Of a stretch of DNA of 50,667 nt, positions 44,064 through 50,667 are shown piece after piece. Every line of letters begins with the position of its first letter. Position 1 is the first letter of the stretch. The stretch lies in the NCBI GenBank assembly GCA_910585055.1, contig CAJUBY010000007.1:1-50667 (forward strand), read 5' to 3'. The stretch is from an uncultured Christensenella sp. Lineage in GTDB: Bacteria > Bacillota > Clostridia > Christensenellales > Pumilibacteraceae. A program made the position numbers and the translations under genes. Under the pieces are notes generated by a model. It was not told the origin of the DNA, searched no databases, and saw only the letters and a program-made list of their open reading frames with translations.

Positions 44064-44783
44064 ATGCGCGACGATCCGATTGGTGTATTCGACAGCGGTG
44101 TAGGCGGCTTGAACGTACTTAAGGAGTGCGCCGAGCTTTTGCCTTGCGAAAAGTTTATATATCTTGCCGACGAAGCAAACATGCCGTACGGTAATAAGAC
44201 GTACGCCGAAATAAAGTATTTGGCGGAAAAATGCGCAGCTACGTTATTTGCCATGAACTGCAAGGCGGTCGTAGTTGCGTGCAATACGGCGACGGTAACG
44301 GCTGTGGACGGTATACGTAAGCTGTTCGGCTCGCGTATAGTCGTGGGGCTTGAACCTGCGGTAAAACCGTGTTACCGCGAGCTGGGGAAAAATGGATATG
44401 CGGTCGCTCTAGTCACCGACGCGACTTACAGATCGTATAAGTTCGAACGTCTGTTGCAAACTTGCGAAAACAAGATAATACCGATTGCCAGACCGGAACT
44501 CGCGCGTTTGATAGAAAACCATGCGGACGATATTTCGGCTGTGGAAACGCATGTTTTCGATATACTCGCGGATCACAAAAATGCGGAAGCCGTAATTCTC
44601 GGCTGTTCGCATTATACATACATAACGGACATCATACGTAAATTTTACGGCGGTTCGGTCAAAATATACGACGGCGCGCACGGCGCCGCGGAACGGCTGA
44701 AGTATTGTTTGGCGCTGTCCGATCTGTTTACAGACAGTACGGATATGCAAAATAAAATACGGTTTTATTCCACACGCGGATAA
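44064..44783 (+). CDS. murI: Glutamate racemase
   Basis: The protein has 239 residues. It makes D-glutamate for peptidoglycan from L-glutamate in the cytoplasm. Diagnostic parts: IGVFDSGVGGLNVL, VVACNTAT (catalytic Cys73) and LGCSHYTYI (catalytic Cys181). It is somewhat shorter than usual (about 260-270). No Shine-Dalgarno is seen. TATATA (44052-44057) lies exactly 6 nt before the ATG, again pointing to a leaderless transcript, though the -35 box is poor. It could also be read through from gpr. Confidence 0.92.
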   Translation: MRDDPIGVFDSGVGGLNVLKECAELLPCEKFIYLADEANMPYGNKTYAEIKYLAEKCAATLFAMNCKAVVVACNTATVTAVDGIRKLFGSRIVVGLEPAVKPCYRELGKNGYAVALVTDATYRSYKFERLLQTCENKIIPIARPELARLIENHADDISAVETHVFDILADHKNAEAVILGCSHYTYITDIIRKFYGGSVKIYDGAHGAAERLKYCLALSDLFTDSTDMQNKIRFYSTRG

Positions 44784-44804
44784 ACCGTATCGAAAGAATT
44801 ATTG

Positions 44805-46037
44805 TTACGGACGTTCGGAAATCCCGAATAAAATTCCGATCACGTCTCTGCCGTGCGGCAGGCTCACACCGGACGATACGGCTTGTTTTTCGGAGAAAAC
44901 CGCATTCTTGCGGCATGGCTTTTTTCCGTCCGATTCGCTGTCGTATATCAAAAACGGTACCGGTTCCGAAGTGTGTGTGCGCACCGAAAGCGGTGTGGCG
45001 TGATCGGGCATAATGCAAATTGCGAATGGCGTTCCGCTGTTTTCGAGCGCTTTCAATATCGGCGATAACACTCGCGCGTCTATTCGCTCTATAGCCGCGA
45101 TCTTTCCTTTGCGGTCGCCTTGATGACCGCATTCGTCCGGTCCTTCGAAATGCAGAAAACAGTAATCGCAGGTCTCGAGCTCGTCGAGCGCGGCGGTAGT
45201 TTTTGCTTCGTAATCGGTATCGACCGTTCCTGTTGCCGACGGTATTTGTGCGACTTGAGCGCCGCTTGCAAAACCTATCCCTTTTACAAGATCGACGGCG
45301 GAAATGACGGCAGCGGTCTTACCGAACATTTCTTTAAAACTTTTGAGAACGGGTTTTTTACCTTCGCCCCAGAACCAAACTGCGTCGGCTCCGTTTTTGC
45401 CGTTCATAACACGCGCTTTACATACAGGGTGGTTTTTCAGTATATCCGACGACCGTTCGATAATTTGCGTAAATATTTCGGATCTTCCTCCGCGCGGCAG
45501 ATAATTTCCGATCTGTTTGCCCTGTATATCGTGCGGAGGCGTAAATTCGGTCCCGGTCGATCCGCTGCCGCGGATAACGGCGGCATGTCGGTAGCTTTTT
45601 CCGGCATACAGTTCCAATCCGTATTCCGAAAATAACGGCTTGAGTGCGGATATCAATTCCGACGCTTCTTCCGAGGATATTTCTCCTGCGGAATAGTCTG
45701 TCATAGTGCGGTCGACGAACGTGTCCGCATGGGACAGGGTAACAAGGTTTACGCGAAACGTAACGTCGCTGTCTGTCAGCGGTATACCCATGGATAAAGC
45801 TTCGAGCGGCGATCTTCCGGTATAACATTCCGTCGGATCGTATCCGAGCGCTGCGATGTTGCATACATCGGATCCGGGCTTCATTCCGTCGGGAACGGTT
45901 TTTACAAGTCCGCATAGACCGCGCGAACATAACATGTCCATGACCGGTTTATGCGCTTCGTCCATAGGCGTAAGCCCGTGTGCATCGGGACGGTCTGCCA
46001 TACCGTCGCACAGGATAGTTATATATTTTTTAGTCAT
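44805..46037 (-). CDS. apgM: Cofactor-independent phosphoglycerate mutase, ApgM type
   Basis: The protein has 410 residues. It interconverts 3- and 2-phosphoglycerate in glycolysis. It belongs to the archaeal-type branch of the alkaline phosphatase superfamily: ILCDGMADRP (metal-binding Asp), GSDVCNIAALGYDP (catalytic Ser), HFEGPDECGHQGD and MPDHATPL near the C-terminus. The length is that of the ApgM group rather than the classical GpmI (about 510). It is last in the minus-strand unit with glmS; a possible internal promoter TTGAGT, 18 nt, TAATAT overlaps the glmS end. It is convergent with murI, 21 nt apart. Confidence 0.9.
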   Translation of the reverse strand: MTKKYITILCDGMADRPDAHGLTPMDEAHKPVMDMLCSRGLCGLVKTVPDGMKPGSDVCNIAALGYDPTECYTGRSPLEALSMGIPLTDSDVTFRVNLVTLSHADTFVDRTMTDYSAGEISSEEASELISALKPLFSEYGLELYAGKSYRHAAVIRGSGSTGTEFTPPHDIQGKQIGNYLPRGGRSEIFTQIIERSSDILKNHPVCKARVMNGKNGADAVWFWGEGKKPVLKSFKEMFGKTAAVISAVDLVKGIGFASGAQVAQIPSATGTVDTDYEAKTTAALDELETCDYCFLHFEGPDECGHQGDRKGKIAAIERIDARVLSPILKALENSGTPFAICIMPDHATPLSVRTHTSEPVPFLIYDSESDGKKPCRKNAVFSEKQAVSSGVSLPHGRDVIGILFGISERP

Positions 46038-46076
46038 GATCTTCTCTGTATGTAATATTATCCGGTTGCGGACAGG

Positions 46077-47903
46077 TTACTCAACTGTTACTGATTTTGC
46101 GAGATTACGCGGCTTGTCGATATCGCAGCCGCGTTCGAATGCCGTATAGTACGCGAACAGCTGCAGCGTTACGGCTGTCAGTATAGGTGTAACGTCGTCG
46201 TCGCAAACGGGGATGACAAGCATTCCGTCGGCTGTTTCGCTTATTTTGGTGTTTGCCTGCGACGATACCGCAACTACTGTGCCGTCACGCGACTGTACTG
46301 CTTTTATATTGGAAAGCATTTTGGTGTACAGATCGCTTTGCGTTATTAGCGCAAGGGTAGCAGTTCCTTTTTCTATCAGCGAAATAGTACCGTGTTTGAG
46401 TTCTCCGGCGGCATACGCTTCGGCATGGATATACGATATTTCTTTTAACTTAAGTGCTCCTTCGAGCGATGCTGCGTAATCCGTTCCACGTCCTATAAAG
46501 AAAACGCATTTGCGGTCCGAAAACTTTTCGGCATAGCTTTTTATATCCGAAATATCCGATAGCAACACTTCGATCTTTTTCGGCATATCGAGCAGTTCTT
46601 TAAGCAGTTCGTTGTATCTCGCATCGGATACGGTATGTTTTATTTTTGCTATCTTAAGCCCTATAAGATACAGCGCCGCGACCTGTGTGGTGTATCCTTT
46701 TGTTGTGGCGACCGCTATTTCGGGACCTGCGTAAGTATAAAGAACGTCGTCGGCATCTCGGGCTATGGCGCTTTCCATAACGTTTACTATCGCGATAGTA
46801 TGAGAACCGCGCTTTTTTGCCAGCCTCAGCGCCGCCAAAGTATCCGCTGTTTCGCCGCTTTGACTTATCACAAGGGTAAGAGTGCGGCAGTCCGTTATCG
46901 GATCGGAATAGATATATTCGCTTGCAAGCTCGCAGTTTACGCGTATCCTGCAATACTTTTCCATAAAGTGTTTGCCGACTATCCCGGCATGATACGCCGA
47001 TCCGCAGCCTACTATATCGATCCGTTCGATGCGGTTAACATTGCCGGCATCGAATTGTATCCTGTCCAAAACTATTTCGTTGCCTTTGACGCGCGGACGT
47101 ACCGTGTTCGTTATGGCTTTCGGCTGCTCGTATATCTCTTTCAGCATAAAATGCGGATAACCGTCTTTTTCCGCCTGCGAAATGTCCCAGTCGACGCGGT
47201 AAGGCGTTTTAACTGCGCTTTTTCCGTTCGCATCGTAAAACGTAACGGCGCGCGGAGTAAGTTTGGCGATGTCTCCGTCGTCAAGCTGTACAAAGTCGTG
47301 CGTGTATTCGAGTGCGGCGGCAAAATCCGACGCTATAAAATTTTCGTTGGACCCAAGTCCCACTACGAGCGGATTGTCTTTACGTACCGCAAATACAGTA
47401 TCGGGGGAATAGGCGTGTATTATGCCTATAGCGTACGAACCTATAAGACGCGTCACTGCTTTGCGCAACGTGCGTATCATATCTCCGTCGTATAAATATT
47501 GTAAAAGCTGTGCTATGACTTCGCTGTCCGTATCGCTCGTAAAATGCACGTCGTGTGCGGTAAGTTCCGATTTGAGTTCGGCAAAGTTTTCGATTATGCC
47601 GTTGTGTACTACGGCGAATTCACCGTTTTCGGATAAGTGCGGATGCGAGTTGACGTCGCTGGGCGCGCCGTGCGTAGCCCATCGAGTGTGACCTATACCC
47701 GTAGTACCCGTAAGCTTACTGCCGCCGTCCGTTTTTTCCGCGAGCGCGGATATCTTACCGGCTGTTTTTATAGCGTTGATATTCCCGTTGTTTATAACGG
47801 CAATCCCTGCGGAATCGTATCCGCGGTATTCCAAACGTTCGAGACCTTTGAGCAGTACAGGCGCGGCTTGTTTTCCGCCAGTGTAACCGATTATTCCGCA
47901 CAT
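46077..47903 (-). CDS. glmS: Glutamine-fructose-6-phosphate aminotransferase
   Basis: The protein has 608 residues, the usual length. It makes glucosamine-6-phosphate from fructose-6-phosphate and glutamine, feeding UDP-GlcNAc and the cell wall. The N-terminal glutaminase starts MCGIIGYTG (Cys2 nucleophile) with LERLEYRGYDSAG and TGIGHTRWATHG. Two SIS domains follow (GCGSAYHAG, ISQSGETADTLAAL, FIGRGTDYAASLEGALKLKE), and the protein ends in PRNLAKSVTVE. AAGGAG precedes the ATG. The start is only 9 nt after the upstream gene's stop, so there is no room for a glmS ribozyme. Confidence 0.95.
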   Translation of the reverse strand: MCGIIGYTGGKQAAPVLLKGLERLEYRGYDSAGIAVINNGNINAIKTAGKISALAEKTDGGSKLTGTTGIGHTRWATHGAPSDVNSHPHLSENGEFAVVHNGIIENFAELKSELTAHDVHFTSDTDSEVIAQLLQYLYDGDMIRTLRKAVTRLIGSYAIGIIHAYSPDTVFAVRKDNPLVVGLGSNENFIASDFAAALEYTHDFVQLDDGDIAKLTPRAVTFYDANGKSAVKTPYRVDWDISQAEKDGYPHFMLKEIYEQPKAITNTVRPRVKGNEIVLDRIQFDAGNVNRIERIDIVGCGSAYHAGIVGKHFMEKYCRIRVNCELASEYIYSDPITDCRTLTLVISQSGETADTLAALRLAKKRGSHTIAIVNVMESAIARDADDVLYTYAGPEIAVATTKGYTTQVAALYLIGLKIAKIKHTVSDARYNELLKELLDMPKKIEVLLSDISDIKSYAEKFSDRKCVFFIGRGTDYAASLEGALKLKEISYIHAEAYAAGELKHGTISLIEKGTATLALITQSDLYTKMLSNIKAVQSRDGTVVAVSSQANTKISETADGMLVIPVCDDDVTPILTAVTLQLFAYYTAFERGCDIDKPRNLAKSVTVE

Positions 47904-47912
47904 ATCAGCTCC

Positions 47913-48587
47913 TTATTGATTTGTGTTGCCGCCGTCGTCTTGACCGTCGGTCTTGTTGGGCTTATAAAGAATAAACTTGACTGTCAGGACTATCACCACT
48001 ACGGCTATGATACCTACGAATACCCACATTATTATATCGATATAGTCGTAACACAGATATGCTATAAGGGTTATAATACCGCACGCGCAGGCATTGCCTG
48101 CGATAACGCCGATCAAAGACTTGACAAAACCTATTTTTAATATGGACGCTACGGCGCTGCCCGTCCATACTCCGGTCAAAGGCAGGGGTACGGCAACGAA
48201 AAGAGCTGTCCCGCCCATTTTTTTGAGATCGTTTTTGGTCAAGGCGAATTTGGAACCGTTCGGCTCGTCGTCGTCCAAAGTTTTTGCAAGCGATCTCGAT
48301 TTTTTCTCGAATTTATCGTAAAGAAAACTGCCTATCTTGGAAAACAGTTTTGTTCGGGACAGGGCGTTTATTATCGGCATAAATAATATTATCAGTATGG
48401 GCGCCATCAGAGACGAACCCAAAAAAGCCCAGCCGAACGCCTGACCCGGAGCAAGCCCCATTTTCATTCCGAACGGTATGGCGAAACGGGCTTCGGCGAT
48501 GGGGATTATCGATAGCAAAAAAACTGCGAGCGGAGCGCCGAGCGCGTCGCTCATCGCATTTGCCATTTGTTGAAGTACAGCATCCAT
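47913..48587 (-). CDS. Small multidrug export-like membrane protein (COG2426)
   Basis: The 224-residue protein has about five membrane helices. It begins with a helix and LLSIIPIAEARFAIPFGMKMG, the mark of the Sm_multidrug_ex family (PF06695). A cytoplasmic charged loop (KFEKKSRSLAKTLDDDEP) and VAVPLPLTGVWTGSAVASIL follow. The family name is historic and the transported substrate is not known. It is first in the unit with glmS and apgM. The promoter lies 8 nt before the ATG, so the mRNA has almost no leader and no Shine-Dalgarno. Confidence 0.82.
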   Translation of the reverse strand: MDAVLQQMANAMSDALGAPLAVFLLSIIPIAEARFAIPFGMKMGLAPGQAFGWAFLGSSLMAPILIILFMPIINALSRTKLFSKIGSFLYDKFEKKSRSLAKTLDDDEPNGSKFALTKNDLKKMGGTALFVAVPLPLTGVWTGSAVASILKIGFVKSLIGVIAGNACACGIITLIAYLCYDYIDIIMWVFVGIIAVVVIVLTVKFILYKPNKTDGQDDGGNTNQ

Positions 48588-48595
48588 ACCGTTAT

Positions 48596-48625
48596 ATTAT
48601 AAGCAATTACCGTCGATTATGTCAA
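48596..48625 (-). promoter_or_regulatory. Promoter giving a near-leaderless mRNA for the glmS unit
   Basis: On the minus strand: TTGACA (48625-48620), 18 nt, TATAAT (48601-48596). The ATG starts at 48587, 8 nt after the -10 box. Confidence 0.8.
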
Positions 48626-48682
48626 CAGTATTGCGTAAAAACGTTTCAGACGCTGACAAACCGAAAAGATCTCGCATATATA

Positions 48683-48711
48683 TTGACAAATATCATCGAA
48701 TATAATATAAT
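48683..48711 (+). promoter_or_regulatory. Sigma-70 promoter of glmM
   Basis: TTGACA (48683-48688), 17 nt, TATAAT (48706-48711). The leader is about 37 nt and has CGGAG before the ATG. Confidence 0.88.
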
Positions 48712-48754
48712 TTTTACGGAAGATAAATATAATAATAAAATAAACGGAGTTCTC

Positions 48755-50038
48755 ATGGGCAAATATTTCGGCACCGACGGTATCAGAGGAAAATACGGCG
48801 ACAATCTGGACGCCGATCTTGCTTACAAAGTGGGACTTGCGATAATAGGATATTTCGGAAAGGGGGCGGTAGTCGTCGGACGGGATACGCGCGTATCCGG
48901 TCCGGAAATTCAAGCCGCTCTGCTCGACGGATTAAAACGCGGCGGAGCCGAGATCTTGACCGTAGGCGTTTTGCCTACGCCCGCAATTGCGCGTACTGCT
49001 ATAACGCATAAAGCGCTTTGCGGCATAGTTATTTCGGCATCCCACAATCCGCCGGAATACAACGGGATAAAAATATTCGACGGCAACGGTGTAAAACTCA
49101 GCGAAGAGCAGGAAGGAAGTATCGAGTACTACATCGACAATCCTCCCGAAGTGCGTGCCGTGGGATCGGTCCGAGAGATCGCCGACGCGCAAAATGAATA
49201 CGTCGATTATCTTGTCGAGACCGTCGATTACGATATGACGGGCGCCAAGGTGTGGCTGGACTGCGGTTACGGCGCGGCGTCTACAGTTGCGAAACAGGCG
49301 TTCGAGCGATTGGGCGCTACCGTCGAGATAGAGAATTTCAAACTGCGCGGCGAAAAGATCAATTGCGGTTGCGGCGCACTTCATCCCGATTACGTTATGC
49401 ATTCCATGACGGGAACCGATTACAAGCTGGGATTTGCTTACGACGGCGATGCCGACAGGCTTGCATTCGTGTTCGACGGCAAGGTGATGGACGGCGATTC
49501 CGTGCTTTACAATATCGGACGCGAAATGTCGTTGAAAGACAACGTGGTCGTGGGTACCGTGCTTTCCAACACGGCATTGGAACGCAGGTTGGAAAAAGAC
49601 GGCAGACGTCTTGTGCGCACTCCCGTAGGCGATAAGTATATATGCGATCTTATGTTTAAAAAGGGATACAACCTCGGCGGTGAGCAGAGCGGTCACTATA
49701 TAGTATATCCCCAAGCGACCACAGGCGACGGGATAATGTCCAGCATGTTCCTGACAAAAACTCTTTATAAAAACGGAAAACTCGGAGAATTTTTGGAATT
49801 GAACCTCTTTCCGCAAAAAGCAATAGCCGAATATGCCGATCGGTCTATAATGTACGAAAAAGGCATGATAGATCTTATCGAGGACTATACTGCGAGGCTG
49901 TCGGGCATAGGCAGGCTTATAGTCAGAATGTCCGGTACGGAACCTAAAGTGCGCGTAATGTGCGAATGCGAAGATCCCCGAAAGATCGACGAGGTGCTAT
50001 CCGTGTTCAAACGTTATATCAACACGCGTAAATCTTAA
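48755..50038 (+). CDS. glmM: Phosphoglucosamine mutase
   Basis: The protein has 427 residues, starting at the ATG at 48755 with CGGAG 5 nt upstream; the frame is open further upstream but crosses the promoter. It converts glucosamine-6-phosphate to glucosamine-1-phosphate, the step after GlmS. Marks: YFGTDGIRG at the N-terminus, VISASHNPPEYNGIKIF (phosphorylated Ser96), YDGDADRLAF (Mg2+ loop), GGEQSGHYI (substrate loop) and VRMSGTEPKVRVM (phosphate-binding loop). It is slightly shorter than usual (about 445). The gene is divergent from the glmS unit, so the two pathway steps sit back to back. Confidence 0.94.
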   Translation: MGKYFGTDGIRGKYGDNLDADLAYKVGLAIIGYFGKGAVVVGRDTRVSGPEIQAALLDGLKRGGAEILTVGVLPTPAIARTAITHKALCGIVISASHNPPEYNGIKIFDGNGVKLSEEQEGSIEYYIDNPPEVRAVGSVREIADAQNEYVDYLVETVDYDMTGAKVWLDCGYGAASTVAKQAFERLGATVEIENFKLRGEKINCGCGALHPDYVMHSMTGTDYKLGFAYDGDADRLAFVFDGKVMDGDSVLYNIGREMSLKDNVVVGTVLSNTALERRLEKDGRRLVRTPVGDKYICDLMFKKGYNLGGEQSGHYIVYPQATTGDGIMSSMFLTKTLYKNGKLGEFLELNLFPQKAIAEYADRSIMYEKGMIDLIEDYTARLSGIGRLIVRMSGTEPKVRVMCECEDPRKIDEVLSVFKRYINTRKS

Positions 50039-50054
50039 ATAAGATCGTATCGGG

Positions 50055-50083
50055 TTGACAAATAATGCTTACTGTGGTAATAT
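50055..50083 (+). promoter_or_regulatory. Sigma-70 promoter of the terminal gene
   Basis: TTGACA (50055-50060), 17 nt, TAATAT (50078-50083). Confidence 0.75.
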
Positions 50084-50115
50084 AACATACGAAAATCGGG
50101 CATAATCGAGGAACA

Positions 50116-50667
50116 ATGAAAGAACAAAAGAACGTCAACGAGGGATCGGGACGGGAAAAAACCAAAAAAGCAGGTATAAAGACGTTCCTGTCACCGCGTT
50201 ACCGCGGCGTCATTCTTACGTTTATTTTGGATATAGGTTTTTGTTTCGCATCATTTTGGGCGGCGCGCGGCGCAATGTTCAAGGAAGTTGCATTTCCGCT
50301 GAACTACTTGCATTTCGAAATACCGATCATGATAATAATGACCGCGGTACCGGTGTGTATGCTCGCGCTGTTCAACTGCTACAATGTTGTGTGGAAACTT
50401 GCCGGACGCATAGAATTTATCAAATTCACCGCGGCGTACATCGTATCTTTTTTGGTGCTGTTTATCGTAAAAGTAATATTAAAAGCGTCGTTCAACGTCG
50501 AACTGTGGGGCACGCAGGTTTTACTGTACGTGCTTTTCGCGCTTATACTTACCGCAATACCGCGTTTTTCCAACATGCTTATAGGTTATTTCAAACACGT
50601 TCGGCGCGGTAATCTTTCGTTCGATCCTTCCAAAAATAAACCGGTGCGTACCGTTATTTACGGAGCC
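50116..50667 (+). CDS. Polysaccharide biosynthesis membrane protein, N-terminal part (truncated by window)
   Basis: 184 codons are visible and the frame is open at the window end. The ATG has GAGG close upstream. After a basic N-terminus there are about four membrane helices (GVILTFILDIGFCFASFWAA, IPIMIIMTAVPVCMLALFN, AAYIVSFLVLFIVKVIL, QVLLYVLFALILTAIPRF), then RRGNLSFDPSKNKPVRTVIYGA, where a Rossmann nucleotide-binding domain seems to begin. This layout matches the CapD/FlaA1/PglF-type membrane NDP-sugar dehydratases. The catalytic part is not in the window, so the call rests on topology. Confidence 0.65.
   Translation, partial: MKEQKNVNEGSGREKTKKAGIKTFLSPRYRGVILTFILDIGFCFASFWAARGAMFKEVAFPLNYLHFEIPIMIIMTAVPVCMLALFNCYNVVWKLAGRIEFIKFTAAYIVSFLVLFIVKVILKASFNVELWGTQVLLYVLFALILTAIPRFSNMLIGYFKHVRRGNLSFDPSKNKPVRTVIYGA

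Noticed and set aside
47904..47912. glmS ribozyme
   Set aside because: Only 9 nt separate glmS from the upstream stop codon.

Overview
The window looks like a chromosomal contig end from a Gram-positive, probably endospore-forming member of the Clostridia (Bacillota). The evidence is a 16S rRNA 3' part with Clostridia-like signatures, a GPR spore protease, a SpoVB-type flippase, a VanW protein, many lipoproteins with lipoboxes plus Lgt, an ECF-type folate transporter S component, and no outer-membrane genes. The 16S details are compatible with a Christensenellales-like lineage, but I cannot place it firmly. The glycan-degrading genes suggest life on plant or host polysaccharides, as in a gut.

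Layout. 1-1070: 3' part of a 16S rRNA with an internal deletion of about 64 nt, followed at once by a terminator and no 23S. 1071-2415: AT-rich DNA with a GNAT acetyltransferase and several palindromes. 2416-13980: a five-gene operon of exported proteins: a double esterase (SASA/CE6-like plus SGNH), two Ig/jelly-roll lipoproteins, a GH115 alpha-glucuronidase lipoprotein and a small lipoprotein. 14039-14875: a divergent AraC-family regulator. 15124-23585: a 1200-residue Ig/jelly-roll lipoprotein and a 1579-residue membrane-anchored GH31 enzyme. The two glycan operons share a nearly identical extended promoter element, so they probably form one regulon (a Gram-positive polysaccharide utilisation locus without its own transporter).

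23715-25896: a SIMPL-domain protein, a SLOG-like protein and an XRE regulator, interleaved with three copies of a structured three-hairpin repeat that shows compensatory base changes. 25897-29754: a DUF3810 membrane metalloprotease-like protein, a FolT-like transporter read in frame into a 4-oxalocrotonate tautomerase, and a SpoVB-like flippase. 29872-34931: tandem lipoproteins with transglutaminase-like domains, one apparently dead and one intact. 34940-50667: mostly housekeeping genes: an esterase, CCA-adding enzyme, VanW, Lgt, a membrane protein, nicotinate phosphoribosyltransferase, a coiled-coil protein, S20 with a long charged tail, GPR, glutamate racemase, phosphoglycerate mutase, GlmS, a small export protein, GlmM, and a truncated polysaccharide-biosynthesis membrane protein.

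The most general observation is that several genes have a good sigma-70 promoter whose -10 hexamer lies only 6-8 nt before the start codon, with no ribosome binding site. This predicts leaderless mRNAs. The other strong candidates for follow-up are the three-copy structured repeat, the FolT-tautomerase fusion with an internal start, the shared promoter element of the glycan operons, and the eight-copy jelly-roll module spread over the glycan proteins.
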